From the NCBI RefSeq assembly GCF_028618525.1, contig NZ_JAQITC010000005.1, forward strand, positions 95,622 through 159,621: 64,000 bases of DNA, given 5' to 3'. Numbering within the stretch: position 1 is the first letter of the stretch; each line of letters begins with the position of its first letter. Source of the DNA: Bartonella sp. AU55XJBT (lineage in GTDB: Bacteria; Pseudomonadota; Alphaproteobacteria; Rhizobiales; Rhizobiaceae). The position numbers were made by a program, and so were the translations under genes. This document shows positions 1 through 9,984 of this stretch, one piece after another. The notes under the pieces were generated by a model, which saw nothing but the letters and a program-made list of their open reading frames with translations, was not told the origin of the DNA and ran no database searches.

Positions 1-690
1 TTTTATTTTCGAAAGACTGGCGTCAGTAACGGTATGCTCTCGTCGACTGTTATGCTAACTCTTGCTCAAGAGAATGTATATCTGGATGCTGATAGAGATT
101 CCTCGAATTCAGATTATGATACAGATTTATCAAATGTTAGCACAAAATCAGAATTGTTACAGCCGGATCTTGCTGAGCAAGAGCCAGAGATACTGGAAAC
201 GGTGGATGAAATTCAACCGGAAGAGCCCCAGCATACTGTAGAGAAAGATGATTTTACAGTAAATTCTTTGGAAGAATCTCTGCCGCACAAAGTAGAAGAT
301 AAAATATTTGAAAAAAAAACAAAACCAAAGACAATTGTAAAGCAGTCATCTGTAAAGGCCGTGCGTTCGGTTGCTGCCAGACAGAGCGGCAGTACCGCAG
401 GGCTTGAAGATATGGTGTTAATGGAGTGGTTAGCAAAGGTACAGTCGCAATTAGAAAAGCAAAAAAATTATGTTGTAGGACAGCGTACCAGCCGAGCAAA
501 AGGAACGGTAAAATTAGAATTTAGAGTGCATGAGCGAGGGAATATTTTTTCTAGCCGTGTTGTCGTTTCTGCTGGAGATCCAGAACTTGATCGATTGGCT
601 ATGGCAGCCCTTCAACGCGTTGGTTCTTTTCCTCCCCCTCCACCATCAAAAGTGAATAAAACGATCAGAGTATCCTTAATATTTAGCTGA
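1..690 (+). CDS. TonB-family protein, C-terminal part (5' end outside window)
   Basis: The reading frame is open from base 1 to the stop, so the first in-frame ATG (34) is probably internal and the N-terminal membrane anchor lies upstream of the window. The visible protein has an acidic, Glu/Pro-rich spacer (about residues 20-75), a short Lys-rich stretch, and a C-terminal TonB-like domain. That domain includes KGTVKLEFRVHERG, then a DPELDRLAMAALQRV helix and a final strand IRVSLIFS. TonB proteins transmit proton-motive force from ExbB/ExbD to outer-membrane receptors such as haem and iron transporters. The domain assignment is firm; whether this is the haem-uptake TonB or a paralogue cannot be told. 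The following convergent spacer holds repeat element copy A. Confidence 0.8.
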   Translation, partial: FYFRKTGVSNGMLSSTVMLTLAQENVYLDADRDSSNSDYDTDLSNVSTKSELLQPDLAEQEPEILETVDEIQPEEPQHTVEKDDFTVNSLEESLPHKVEDKIFEKKTKPKTIVKQSSVKAVRSVAARQSGSTAGLEDMVLMEWLAKVQSQLEKQKNYVVGQRTSRAKGTVKLEFRVHERGNIFSSRVVVSAGDPELDRLAMAALQRVGSFPPPPPSKVNKTIRVSLIFS

Positions 691-776
691 TTTTTATGGC
701 GAGCTCTGTTTAGATAATATGTAATATATTGATTTATAATGATAATTCATTATTTTATATTTGGAGTGAGAGCCTC

Positions 777-855
777 GAATAGTGTAGGACTTTCTTATTT
801 CAACTCTATTGATACTGAATTAATCAAAATCATTTCCTTGCACGTTAAGAATGAG
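777..855 (+). repeat. Dispersed intergenic element, copy A
   Basis: One of four related stretches found by eye. From GAATAGTGTAGGACTTTC through AATCAAAATCATTTCCTTG it aligns with copies near 15.7, 40.6 and 60.8 kb. This copy keeps CTTGCACGT (837-845), but the second arm of the palindromic core has degenerated. It sits in the convergent spacer between the TonB-like gene and slt. No integrase remnant follows it. Confidence 0.6.
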
Positions 856-885
856 GCTGTATGTTGATACTCTTTTAGGAAGGAA

Positions 886-917
886 TAAAAATCCTCTTAA
901 GTAAAAATCCTCTTAAG
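886..917. repeat. Perfect 16-bp tandem duplication
   Basis: TAAAAATCCTCTTAAG occurs twice head to tail (886-901 and 902-917) just past the 3' end of the minus-strand slt gene. It looks like a slippage duplication in a spacer with no coding content. Confidence 0.85.
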
Positions 918-949
918 AATGCACGAGTATTTGGGAAGATTAAGGCATA

Positions 950-3043
950 TTATTTCCATCGACCAGAAAGCAGGTCGGTTTTTATATCTATTTTTCCAGT
1001 GAGTCTTGCTTTGTAGACGCCGTAATTTTCCATAACACGCATCACGTAATTCCGTGTTTCCGTATAAGGAATGCGCTCAATCCAATCAATGACGTTATCG
1101 AGAGATTGTCCTCGAGGATCGCCATAACGTTTTATCCATTCATTGACGCGACGGGGCCCCGCATTGTAGCCAATAAGCGTTAGGATATAGGATCCATCAA
1201 AACGTTCCAATTGTTCATTGAGAAAATGGGCACCTAATGTCACATTATAACGAGTATCACTGCTAAATTTTTTATGAGACCATGCGATTGAGTATTTTTT
1301 TGCTAATGCTTTTGCTGTTGTAGGAAGCAATTGGAGTATACCTTGTGCACCTGCTTTTGATATGGCTGTTGGATTAAATTCGCTTTCTTGGCGTGCAATG
1401 GCATAGATAAGTGATTTTTCTTCTACAGAAATATGAGCAGAAGCTGGTATGGCGCCCAGAGGATGAGAAAGTGCGCCGACATTTTTTCCCTGAAAGGCAG
1501 CCATTTTTCCGATTTTGAGGCTGGTATAATAATCACCATTTTTTTCTGCCATAACAGCCAGAAGAGCTAATTCACCGGGGCTTTCTATTTTTTTTCCGAG
1601 TTCTCTATAAAAAACTTTAGCAAAATCAGCATAGCCTGCTTCTTCAAGACGTTGAATTGCTTTGATAGCTTTTCGTGCACTAAAATGTTGTCGCTCAGCG
1701 GTTGTTGGTTTGGGGAAGGAAATATTAAGCTTTTTTTGGTTGAGTCGTGCAGCGGCTAATTGTCCATAATAAGTTGCACCGAAATGAGCGGCACGATGAA
1801 AGTAATGCTGGGCATTTTTATTTTCTCCTAGCGTTTCTGCTGTTCGTCCCATCCAGTAATATCCACGTGATGCAGAAAAAGGTAAAGAAGAGAGTTGAGG
1901 AATACGGGAAAAATGCTGCATTGCTAATTTAGGGTTATGAAGAAACCGTAGTGCGTACCACCCTGCATGAAACTCAGCATCGACGGCTAATGCAGATGTC
2001 ATACCAGTATGCATTGCAACGAGCTGATAAGCGATTTTTGGTTTGTTTAAATCGAGCATTTCTCGAGAAAGGGCGCGTTGTTCTTTCCACAATGAATGAG
2101 GATTCATAAGATGGAAGGTATCTTTTGATGTTTTCATCATAAGTGTTGCGGCAGCATCATATTGCTTTGTTCGCCGAAGATGGCGCATTCGAGCAAACTG
2201 GAAGAGAGGATCTTTTTTCCATATTCTCTCTATAGCTTGTAATTTTTGTGTCGCTCTGGGATCATTTTTTTCAACGGCCACAAAAGCATCAAAAAGAGAT
2301 TGAGCACGGGCTAATTTTGCAATGCATGCCGCTGAATCAAAACGATGTGCATACAGCATAAACTGCATGCGTTTTAAATGATCAATAGGTTTTAAGGCAG
2401 CGCTTGCATTTTTAAGAACAAATACTTCTTCTTTTGCATTAAGCGGTGTTTTATGCCACCATGGTGCAATAACATGTTGAGCACGGGTAATTTGTCCCGT
2501 TGCAATAAGTGCTTTAGCGAAGAGTGCCATGCCTTGTGCTGTGAGAGGGGGATGATGCGAAAATTTTTGGATGATGATACGTGTGACATTGGTTTCGTTA
2601 AGAAAAGCACGTTCAGCATTGCGTTGCATCGTTTCTATACCGGGCCATCCTTTTAGCATATTGATTGCGTTATATATTTCAGAACTTGGTATATTATCTT
2701 GGTTTGATAGCACCAGCGCCCATGTCAGAATATCACGATCAAGGCTATGTTTTTCCATTGAATTACGCAGGTGTATTGTTTTTGCAACATTGTTGTTTGC
2801 AAGGGCATCTAGCCCAGCTTTTAGTTGCTTGAGTGTCGCAGTATTGTGCGATGTCGTGTGTCTTTGTTGAAGAGGTTCTTGAGCTTCTTGTTTTATAGCA
2901 AGGGGGGTAGGGCGTGCTGAAGGGATTGGTGCTTTCCCGTGTAAAAGAGGTGTTTGTGCATAGGCACTTGAAAATAAAATTCTTATTGCCAGTATAAGTG
3001 CAATAAGGGTTGATACGAAAAGAGAGGTGGGAAACACACGCAT
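950..3043 (-). CDS. slt: Soluble lytic murein transglycosylase
   Basis: This 697-residue protein begins with a Sec signal peptide (hydrophobic core about residues 8-28, then SAYAQ). A long all-alpha superhelical region of TPR-like helices follows, typical of Slt70. The C-terminal catalytic SLT domain starts near residue 540. IYAIARQESEFNP contains the presumed catalytic Glu553, followed by GAQGILQLLPTTA and LIGYNAGPRRV, the hallmark GLMQ-type and YNAG motifs. The enzyme cleaves peptidoglycan glycan strands in the periplasm, forming 1,6-anhydromuropeptides. It is divergent from dapA, and this slt-dapA arrangement is common in Rhizobiales. Length and motifs agree with a full, intact enzyme. Confidence 0.93.
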   Translation of the reverse strand: MRVFPTSLFVSTLIALILAIRILFSSAYAQTPLLHGKAPIPSARPTPLAIKQEAQEPLQQRHTTSHNTATLKQLKAGLDALANNNVAKTIHLRNSMEKHSLDRDILTWALVLSNQDNIPSSEIYNAINMLKGWPGIETMQRNAERAFLNETNVTRIIIQKFSHHPPLTAQGMALFAKALIATGQITRAQHVIAPWWHKTPLNAKEEVFVLKNASAALKPIDHLKRMQFMLYAHRFDSAACIAKLARAQSLFDAFVAVEKNDPRATQKLQAIERIWKKDPLFQFARMRHLRRTKQYDAAATLMMKTSKDTFHLMNPHSLWKEQRALSREMLDLNKPKIAYQLVAMHTGMTSALAVDAEFHAGWYALRFLHNPKLAMQHFSRIPQLSSLPFSASRGYYWMGRTAETLGENKNAQHYFHRAAHFGATYYGQLAAARLNQKKLNISFPKPTTAERQHFSARKAIKAIQRLEEAGYADFAKVFYRELGKKIESPGELALLAVMAEKNGDYYTSLKIGKMAAFQGKNVGALSHPLGAIPASAHISVEEKSLIYAIARQESEFNPTAISKAGAQGILQLLPTTAKALAKKYSIAWSHKKFSSDTRYNVTLGAHFLNEQLERFDGSYILTLIGYNAGPRRVNEWIKRYGDPRGQSLDNVIDWIERIPYTETRNYVMRVMENYGVYKARLTGKIDIKTDLLSGRWK

Positions 3044-3293
3044 AGAAAAAAGACCTTAAGACCTTGCTTTTTGTAAAAACTTAAGGGGTTATAGAACACA
3101 AGCATGAAAAACGCGTTAATACAAATGGCTTATTTTAACGAAATGTTCAAAATTTAAGGAGGGACATGTTCATCTTATAGAGGCTTTTTTTGAAATTCAT
3201 CTTGCTTCAATGATAGAGCAAGATTATGCTCTATTTAAAATTTATAAAGGCGATTATTAAAAAAATAAAAGCGAACATTATAGGGAGTTTATC

Positions 3294-4178
3294 ATGCTCA
3301 AGGGAGCTATAACTGCGCTTATCACACCGTTTGATCAGAAGGGTGCAATTGATGAGAAAGCGTTTTGTGATTTTGTTGAATGGCAAATCACACAAGGGAT
3401 TAACGGTGTAAGCCCTGTTGGGACAACAGGTGAATCAGCAACTTTAAGTCATGAAGAACATAAGCAAATTATAGCATTGTGTGTTGAGCAGGTCGCAAAG
3501 CGTGTTCCTGTTGTTGCTGGAGCAGGATCCAATAGCACAAGTGAGGCTATAGAGCTTGCACAATACGCACAAAAAGCTGGTGCAGATGCCGTTTTGGTTG
3601 TGACCCCCTATTATAATAGACCCAATCAGTCTGGTTTATATAAGCATTTTTCTTCCATTGCCAAAGCTGTTTCTATCCCGATTATAATTTATAATATTCC
3701 GGGTCGTTCTGTTATCGATATGGCTGTGGAAACGATGAGAGACCTTTATCGAGATTTTAACAACATCATTGGTGTTAAGGATGCAACAAGCAGAATTGAG
3801 CGCGTGAGTGAACAAGGTGAAAAGTGTGGCAAAGATTTCGTACAGCTTTCCGGTGATGACTGTACAGCATTAGGTTTTAATGCCCATGGAGGTGTCGGAT
3901 GTATTTCAGTTTCCTCCAATGTTGCTCCAAAACTTTGTGCAGAGCTTCAAGCTGCTTGTTGTCACGGGGATTATAAAACAGCACGGGAATTAAATGATCG
4001 CCTTATGCCTCTCAATCGTGCTGTATTTATTGAACCTAGTCCAGCAGGGATTAAATATGCTGCTGCAAAATTGGGGTTTTGTGGTGAGACTGTGCGTTCT
4101 CCGATTGTTCCATTAACACAGAGCACAAAGAAGATTATTGATGCAGCCCTTAGTCATGCTGGTCTTTTAAAAGCATAA
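3294..4178 (+). CDS. dapA: 4-hydroxy-tetrahydrodipicolinate synthase
   Basis: A 294-residue TIM-barrel enzyme that condenses pyruvate with aspartate semialdehyde, the first committed step to diaminopimelate and lysine. Visible active-site residues are Thr44-Thr45 in GTTGES, Tyr133 and Arg138 in IYNIPGRS, and the Schiff-base lysine Lys162 in GVKDATS. Length is normal for the family. The ATG has a good AGGGAG ribosome site. smpB follows 18 bp downstream and is probably co-transcribed. The product feeds peptidoglycan cross-linking, which fits the adjacent slt. Confidence 0.97.
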   Translation: MLKGAITALITPFDQKGAIDEKAFCDFVEWQITQGINGVSPVGTTGESATLSHEEHKQIIALCVEQVAKRVPVVAGAGSNSTSEAIELAQYAQKAGADAVLVVTPYYNRPNQSGLYKHFSSIAKAVSIPIIIYNIPGRSVIDMAVETMRDLYRDFNNIIGVKDATSRIERVSEQGEKCGKDFVQLSGDDCTALGFNAHGGVGCISVSSNVAPKLCAELQAACCHGDYKTARELNDRLMPLNRAVFIEPSPAGIKYAAAKLGFCGETVRSPIVPLTQSTKKIIDAALSHAGLLKA

Positions 4179-4196
4179 AATGATATTGAAAAAGCC

Positions 4197-4673
4197 ATGA
4201 ATAAAAAAAAGAACGCGCCGGCACGGAAAATAATTGCTGACAATCGTAAAGCACGTTTTAATTTTGAAATCCTGAATAATCTTGAGGCGGGTCTTGTTCT
4301 TCAAGGAGCGGAAGTGAAGTCTTTACGTTCTAATCACGCTAATATTGCTGAAAGCTATGCGAGTTTTGAAAATGGAGAATTATGGTTAGTAAACAGCTAT
4401 ATTCCTGAATATACGCAGGCTAATCGTTTTAATCATGAGCCGCGACGGTTGCGTAAGTTATTACTTTCAAAACGTGAGATGGCACGTTTTTTTAATGCAA
4501 CATCCCGTGAAGGAATGACACTTATTCCTCTCAAACTTTATTTTAATGAACGTGGGCGCGTTAAGTTAGAGATTGCTCTAGCCCGTGGAAAAAAACTTCA
4601 TGATAAGCGTGAAACGGAAAAAAAACGTGATTGGGGACGTGAAAAAGCAAGACTTTTAAAAAGATATGGATGA
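4197..4673 (+). CDS. smpB: SsrA (tmRNA)-binding protein
   Basis: A 158-residue basic protein with the SmpB fold: [23 protein letters not shown] in the N-terminal barrel, the [11 protein letters not shown] motif, and a lysine/arginine-rich C-terminal tail that enters the decoding centre. It delivers tmRNA to stalled ribosomes for trans-translation. It lies directly after dapA, as in other Rhizobiales, and is convergent with the uracil-DNA glycosylase gene, with about 24 bp between the stops. Nothing is unusual in sequence or length. Confidence 0.97.
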   Translation: MNKKKNAPARKIIADNRKARFNFEILNNLEAGLVLQGAEVKSLRSNHANIAESYASFENGELWLVNSYIPEYTQANRFNHEPRRLRKLLLSKREMARFFNATSREGMTLIPLKLYFNERGRVKLEIALARGKKLHDKRETEKKRDWGREKARLLKRYG

Positions 4674-4697
4674 TCGTTTTGGATATGTTTTATTGAT

Positions 4698-5384
4698 TTA
4701 GCATTGATCTAAGTATGTTTTTGCCTCTTGAAAAATTTGGTGAAACATAGCGTCTGTCAAGCGTCCAGTATTCGTATTATAACGAGAACAGTGATAGCTG
4801 GAAAAGATGCGTAATCTACCAATGTTATTGATTGTGCCATGTCCAAAAGGATGCACTAAAACTTTTGCATTAAGAGCGCGTATGGTTGAATGGTGTGCAA
4901 TGGTGCCTAAGGTAATAACGGCTTTAAGTTTGGGAAGATTTGTTAAAAGAGGCGAGAAGAAAGAGCGGCACGTGTTAATTTCAGCACCGGTGGGTTTATT
5001 TTCTGGTGGAACACAACGAACAGAGTTAACGATTGCAGCATCAATCAGTTCAAGAGTATCATCAGCTCTTTCTTCAAAGGTTCCTCGGGCAAATCCAAAT
5101 TTTTTCAAAGTAGAATAAAGTAAGTGCCCAGCATAATCACCCGTAAATGGACGTCCAGTTCGATTGGCGCCGCGTAATCCAGGAGCAAGACCAACAATGA
5201 GAAGACGCGTTGTGTCTGCTCCTTTATAGGGAAAGAAAGGGTGTACCGGTGCGTTATACCAACTTGGTTCTTTCATACGCCAGTCAGCGATAAACTGATG
5301 GAGCCTAGGGCATAAATTGCAATTTTGAGGTGGCTCTGGGCAAAGCGATGTTGATGTTAATGGGCTATTCATGGCGTTAGGCAT
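4698..5384 (-). CDS. Uracil-DNA glycosylase, family 5 (UdgB-like), 4Fe-4S
   Basis: A protein of about 228 residues removing uracil and other deaminated bases from DNA. The Fe-S ligand pattern is visible: a Cys-x2-Cys pair (NCNLC) near the N-terminus and two further cysteines (VRC and NTC) in the middle. The motif GLAPGLRGANRTGRPFTGD resembles family 5 motif A, which lacks the catalytic Asp of family 1, and the C-terminal HCSRYNTNTGRLT matches the family 5 signature. A TTG three bases upstream could extend the frame, but the ATG at 5384 is the more natural start; another ATG lies at 5372. No clear ribosome site separates them. Confidence 0.88.
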   Translation of the reverse strand: MPNAMNSPLTSTSLCPEPPQNCNLCPRLHQFIADWRMKEPSWYNAPVHPFFPYKGADTTRLLIVGLAPGLRGANRTGRPFTGDYAGHLLYSTLKKFGFARGTFEERADDTLELIDAAIVNSVRCVPPENKPTGAEINTCRSFFSPLLTNLPKLKAVITLGTIAHHSTIRALNAKVLVHPFGHGTINNIGRLRIFSSYHCSRYNTNTGRLTDAMFHQIFQEAKTYLDQC

Positions 5385-5387
5385 CAA

Positions 5388-5933
5388 TCGTTTTTATTCT
5401 TTTAAGTCTTTTATGGTGTATATGATGGATCATGTTTTGATAAAGAATCCAGAATATCAATAAACTGTTTTAGAAGAAAGTTTAGTATAAACTTATGGCT
5501 AATGATGATGTAACAAGAAGCAATCTTTCAGTCATTTATTTGATGAATAAGACTGCAATATATACGCTGTTTAAAAAAATCTGTCTTTCATAAATATAGT
5601 ATCATAAAAGTGTTCATAAGGTTGTTGTTATTAGAAAGGATTTTTAAGAGCTTATATTTCCTTTAAAAGAATAAAGACTCCAAAGAGATATTTTATCAAG
5701 AAACACTACTTTCCTTTGTTCGAATTCAATCTATTGGAATTGTTTAAAGTGCGGCTTTGATAACGAGCATGAGGAGGACATACATTTTTTATAAAGTTAC
5801 CAAGAATTTTCTCAAATAAGTTTTTTAAGCAAAAAATATAAAAGTTTATATTGTTTTTCTTGTGTTTTATTTTGACTATTGTATATACTCCTCATACCCG
5901 CTATTAAATTTTTTATTTGAGAGAGAGGCATAA
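5388..5933. other. AT-rich intergenic spacer before rpoZ
   Basis: A 546-bp spacer between the divergent glycosylase and rpoZ. It must carry promoters for both genes, but no box could be assigned with confidence; TTGACT near 5872 is only a candidate -35 for rpoZ. No open frame of note, tRNA or repeat element was seen. Such decayed spacers are typical of Bartonella. Confidence 0.5.
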
Positions 5934-6332
5934 ATGGCCCGCGTAACGGTAGAAGATTGTATTGATAAAGTTGATAACCGCTTTGAATTGGTACTTTTAG
6001 CAGGTCATCGGGCGCGTCAGATTTCGCAAGGTGCGCAGATTACCGTTGATCGTGATAATGATAAAAATCCAGTTGTTGCTTTGCGTGAGATAGCAGAAGA
6101 AACGTTGTCGCCTGCTGATTTAAAAGAAGATCTTATTCATTCGCTGCAAAAGCATGTGGAAGTAGATGAACCAGAAATGGCAAGTGAATTCATTACCCAT
6201 TCAAGTGAGGCTGAAAGTGTTTTTAATACATCATCTCAAGAAGAAGGAGCTTCATTTGATCAGATGTCAGAAGAAGAGCTTTTAGCAGGGATTGAAGGTT
6301 TGGTTGTTCCAGAAAAAAGTGACGACTATTAA
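5934..6332 (+). CDS. rpoZ: RNA polymerase omega subunit
   Basis: A 132-residue omega subunit that assists assembly of the RNA polymerase beta-prime subunit. The N-terminal [20 protein letters not shown], then AGHRARQIS and [15 protein letters not shown] are the family core. The acidic C-terminal extension (about residues 75-132) is usual for alphaproteobacterial RpoZ. The ATG has a purine-rich GAGAGAGG site. It stands directly upstream of the rsh gene, the conserved order in Rhizobiales. Confidence 0.96.
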   Translation: MARVTVEDCIDKVDNRFELVLLAGHRARQISQGAQITVDRDNDKNPVVALREIAEETLSPADLKEDLIHSLQKHVEVDEPEMASEFITHSSEAESVFNTSSQEEGASFDQMSEEELLAGIEGLVVPEKSDDY

Positions 6333-6460
6333 TTACGGCGGTTGATATTACAGGAGTGAAGATAGCTTGCTATATAAGGAGCGGTTATTTTTCTTGTCCT
6401 TTATTGATAAGGCGTGTTCAATAAGGGTTAGAGGTGTGAAAAGATAAAGGATATGCTCGT

Positions 6461-8683
6461 ATGATGCGTCAGTGTGAGCTTGTTGGGCGTGTTCAGCGTT
6501 ACAAGTCTGACGTGGATGAGGCTCTTCTAAAAAGAGCCTATGATTATGCAATGAGAAAGCATGCACATCAAAAGCGTGCTTCAGGTGATCTTTATTTTTC
6601 TCATCCTTTAGAAGTTGCTGCTATTTTAACAGATATGCGATTGGACGAGGCAACGATTGCTGTTGCTCTTTTGCATGATACAATTGAAGATACAAGTGCT
6701 ACACGAGCAGAAATTGATCAACTTTTTGGTTCTGAAATTGGGAAGTTGGTTGAAGGGCTTACAAAGCTTAATAAGCTTGATCTTGTATCAAAGAAAGCTG
6801 TACAGGCAGAAAATCTTCGTAAACTTCTTATTGCCATTTCTGATGATGTTCGGGTTCTTTTAGTCAAACTTGCAGACCGCCTTCATAATATGCGTACCCT
6901 TGATGTCATGCGTGATGATAAACGTCGACGAATTGCTGAGGAGACAATGGATATTTATGCGCCACTTGCGGGCCGTATGGGTATGCAGGATATGCGTGAA
7001 GAATTAGAGGATCTCTCTTTCTTTTATTTAAATCCAGAAGGTTATCGTACGATTACCAATCGACTCTCTGAATTATCAAAGCGCAATCGTGATTTGCTTT
7101 TCACAATTGAAAATGAATTGACAAAACTTTTTTTGGAAAATGGCATTAAAGCAGATGTTAAAAGCCGTCAGAAAAAATCCTATTCAGTTTTTCGCAAAAT
7201 GGAAAGCAAGGCATTATCTTTTGAACAGCTATCGGATATTTTTGGATTTCGTGTGATTGTTGAATCCGTGAATGATTGTTATCGTGCTCTTGGTGTCATC
7301 CATACAACATGGCCGATGGTTCCTGGTCGTTTTAAAGATTATATCTCCATACCAAAGCAAAATGATTATCGTTCTATTCATACAACCATTGTGGGACCTT
7401 CGAGACAACGTGTTGAGTTGCAAATTAGAACGGCTGCTATGAATGAGGTTGCTGAATATGGGGTTGCTGCCCATTCCATATATAAGGAGCAGGGTTCCAA
7501 TTATTCGACTTCGAAGTTATCAAACGAAACGAATGCCTATGCATGGTTGCGTCAAACGATACAATCTTTATCTGATGGAGATAATCCGGAAGAGTTTTTA
7601 GAACACACAAAACTTGAGCTTTTTCAAGACCAAGTTTTTTGTTTTACACCAAAAGGTCGATTAATTGCTTTTCCTAAAGGCGCGACACCTATTGATTTTG
7701 CTTATGCTGTCCACACAGACATTGGCGATTCTTGTGTGGGCGTAAAAATCAATGGTCGTATTATGCCTTTAATGACTAAATTAAAAAATGGTGACGAAGT
7801 TGATATTATCCGTTCACACGCTCAAATTCCGCCCGCTGCGTGGGAATTTCTTGTTGTCACAGGTAAAGCGCGTTCAGCTATTCGACGCGCAAGCCGAGCA
7901 GCGGTGCGTAAGCAATATTCAGGCTTAGGATATCGTATCCTTGAGCGTTCATTTGAATATATGGGAAAACAATTTTCAAAAGATATTTTAAAGAAAGTTT
8001 TGCCACGTTTGGCACGAAAAGATGTAGAGGATGTCTTGGCTGCTGTTGGGCGTGGAGAGTTATTTTCCGCTGATGTGATTAAAGCGGTTTATCCTGATTA
8101 TCAAGAGCGTGTAGTACAAAAGTCATCTTTTAAGCCTGGGGAGGAAGGGTGGTTCAATATTGAAAATGCTCAAGGGATGATTTTTAAGGTTCCAGAAAAT
8201 GAAAAGGATGCAATGATAGAGGATCATCAATCTAAAGCCTTACCTATTCGAGGAACCCGTGGTGATATACCTGTCCGTTTTTCACCAGAAGGAGCAGTGC
8301 CTGGAGATCGGATTGTTGGTATTATGCAACCAGGCGCTGGGATCGTGATTTATCCAATTCAGTCTTCGGCTTTGATGGCCTACGATGATCAGCCGGAACG
8401 ATGGATTGATGTCCGCTGGGATATTGATGCCCAAATGAACGAACGTTTTCCTGCGCGAATAAATATTTTGGTTGTCAATAGTCCTGGTTCTTTAGCTGAA
8501 ATTACGCAAATAATTTCTGCTAACGATGCCAATATCCAAAATTTATCTTTTATCCGAATGGCACCAGATTTTACAGAAATGATGATTGATTTGGAAGTTT
8601 GGGATTTAAAACATTTGAATCGTATTTTTTCTCAGTTAAAAAAGGCAGATTCAGTCAGTACAGTACGGCGGGTTCATGGATAA
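6461..8683 (+). CDS. rsh: Bifunctional (p)ppGpp synthetase/hydrolase
   Basis: This 740-residue RelA/SpoT homologue has all four expected domains. The HD hydrolase holds VALLHDTIEDT with His72-Asp73. The synthetase holds DIFGFRVIV, RFKDYI at about residues 290-295, and YRSIHT. A TGS domain (VFCFTPKGRLIAFPKGATP) and a C-terminal ACT domain (ARINILVVNSPGSLAEITQI) follow. The RxKD form of the synthetase motif and an intact HD pair mark the bifunctional type, which is the only long Rsh in most alphaproteobacteria. It controls the stringent response and stationary-phase and host adaptation. Its end lies 16 bp before the preferred pyrE start, suggesting one transcript. Confidence 0.95.
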   Translation: MMRQCELVGRVQRYKSDVDEALLKRAYDYAMRKHAHQKRASGDLYFSHPLEVAAILTDMRLDEATIAVALLHDTIEDTSATRAEIDQLFGSEIGKLVEGLTKLNKLDLVSKKAVQAENLRKLLIAISDDVRVLLVKLADRLHNMRTLDVMRDDKRRRIAEETMDIYAPLAGRMGMQDMREELEDLSFFYLNPEGYRTITNRLSELSKRNRDLLFTIENELTKLFLENGIKADVKSRQKKSYSVFRKMESKALSFEQLSDIFGFRVIVESVNDCYRALGVIHTTWPMVPGRFKDYISIPKQNDYRSIHTTIVGPSRQRVELQIRTAAMNEVAEYGVAAHSIYKEQGSNYSTSKLSNETNAYAWLRQTIQSLSDGDNPEEFLEHTKLELFQDQVFCFTPKGRLIAFPKGATPIDFAYAVHTDIGDSCVGVKINGRIMPLMTKLKNGDEVDIIRSHAQIPPAAWEFLVVTGKARSAIRRASRAAVRKQYSGLGYRILERSFEYMGKQFSKDILKKVLPRLARKDVEDVLAAVGRGELFSADVIKAVYPDYQERVVQKSSFKPGEEGWFNIENAQGMIFKVPENEKDAMIEDHQSKALPIRGTRGDIPVRFSPEGAVPGDRIVGIMQPGAGIVIYPIQSSALMAYDDQPERWIDVRWDIDAQMNERFPARINILVVNSPGSLAEITQIISANDANIQNLSFIRMAPDFTEMMIDLEVWDLKHLNRIFSQLKKADSVSTVRRVHG

Positions 8684-8699
8684 CAAGGAAGATTTTGCA

Positions 8700-9278
8700 A
8701 TGAATACACAAGATGTCATTGATATTTTTAAACAAGCAGATGCTATTCTAGAAGGGCATTTTATTTTAACATCGGGACGCCATAGTGCAACTTATATGCA
8801 AAAGGCAAAAGTGTTTATGCATGCTGACTTGACGGAAAAGCTCTGTCGTGGATTGGCTGAAAAAATCAAAGAATCTATCAAGAAACAAATTGATTATGTT
8901 GTTGGTCCCGCAATTGGTGGTCTTATTCCTTCCTATGAGACTTCACGTCACCTTGGTGTTCCTTCTCTTTGGGTAGAGCGTGTCAATGGTGTCTTTGAAT
9001 TGCGTCGTTTTGAAATCAAGAAGGGTGCGCGGGTTGTTATTATTGAAGATATTGTGACAACGGGTCTTTCTATTCGTGAGACCGTTGAGGCGTTGACGGC
9101 AGCAGGAGCAGAGGTCTTGGCAAGTGCCTGTATCCTCGATCGTTCTGGTGGTAAGGTTGATGTTGGTGTTCCGTTGATCGCGCTAGCTGAATACGAGATC
9201 GCTTCTTATACGAGTGATGCACTTCCTGCAGATCTTTCTGCTCTTCCAGCGATTAAACCAGGCAGTCGAAATATTTAA
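8700..9278 (+). CDS. pyrE: Orotate phosphoribosyltransferase
   Basis: A 192-residue enzyme transferring phosphoribose from PRPP to orotate in UMP synthesis. The PRPP loop VVIIEDIVTTGLS is intact and VVGPAIGGLIPSYETSRHLG forms the substrate region. An in-frame ATG at 8676 overlaps the rsh stop, but AAGGAAG at 8685-8691 is placed correctly for the ATG at 8700, so that start is preferred. The gene belongs to the rpoZ-to-recO block. pyrC lies about 8.6 kb further on, outside this operon. Confidence 0.95.
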   Translation: MNTQDVIDIFKQADAILEGHFILTSGRHSATYMQKAKVFMHADLTEKLCRGLAEKIKESIKKQIDYVVGPAIGGLIPSYETSRHLGVPSLWVERVNGVFELRRFEIKKGARVVIIEDIVTTGLSIRETVEALTAAGAEVLASACILDRSGGKVDVGVPLIALAEYEIASYTSDALPADLSALPAIKPGSRNI

Positions 9279-9373
9279 TTATCTTTCTATTTTTTTTTTA
9301 TGCAAAAACTAAAAAAGATTAATTTGGATGATATAGATTATTTTATCATTAAAAGATGTATATTGAGAGTCAT

Positions 9374-9964
9374 ATGCTTTTTCGTCGTCGAGAACCAGTA
9401 GATTTTGTAACGCGTATTCGACTTTGGTTGTGGCCACGTCGTTCATTTTCTCGCTCATTTTCTTACATACATAAACGTATTTTGCGTATATCAGCAACAC
9501 CACACGAAGTTGCATTAGGGTTTGCTATTGGTATTTTTTTAGCCTGTTCCCCTGTCTTCGGGGTGCATATTATCTTGGCAATATTTTTTTCTTGGATTTT
9601 GCGTGCAAACTTTGCTGCTGCAATCATTGGGACGGTTTTTTCTAATCCACTCACATTTTTATTGATTGTCATGGCTGATTATAAAGTAGGGTATTTTTGT
9701 TTATCACTTTTTAGCGATGTCAATGAGATTTCTCTTTCTCAAATTCGTGCTCTGTTTAATGGTTTGACAGTATCAAATTTCTCTCTCCTTTTTAAAGGGG
9801 CATGGGACACAATTATGAGTCCTATGATTTTAGGTGGAACTCTTTTAGGTGTTGTTTTTGGTGGTTTATCTTATATAGGTGTTTACAGAGCAACGGTTCG
9901 TTTTAAACAAAAGCGATATCAAAAGATTATAAAAAAAAGGCATTTAAAGAAGCGTTCATCGTAA
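9374..9964 (+). CDS. DUF2062 membrane protein
   Basis: A protein of about 196 residues with an N-terminal basic, Arg-rich stretch, then ATPHEVALGFAIGIFLACSPVFG, a typical DUF2062 opening. Two or three hydrophobic segments follow (about residues 45-100 and 130-165), and the tail is strongly Lys/Arg-rich. The function of DUF2062 proteins is unknown. An ATG 18 bases upstream is possible, but GAGAG precedes the ATG at 9374 at good spacing. It lies between pyrE and acpS, its conserved position in Rhizobiales. Confidence 0.85.
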   Translation: MLFRRREPVDFVTRIRLWLWPRRSFSRSFSYIHKRILRISATPHEVALGFAIGIFLACSPVFGVHIILAIFFSWILRANFAAAIIGTVFSNPLTFLLIVMADYKVGYFCLSLFSDVNEISLSQIRALFNGLTVSNFSLLFKGAWDTIMSPMILGGTLLGVVFGGLSYIGVYRATVRFKQKRYQKIIKKRHLKKRSS

Positions 9965-9984
9965 CAAAGATTGGGGAATGTCTT

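Noticed and set aside
8676..8699. Earlier ATG for pyrE overlapping rsh
   Set aside because: The ribosome site AAGGAAG lies between this ATG and the one at 8700, and the later start gives the normal length.
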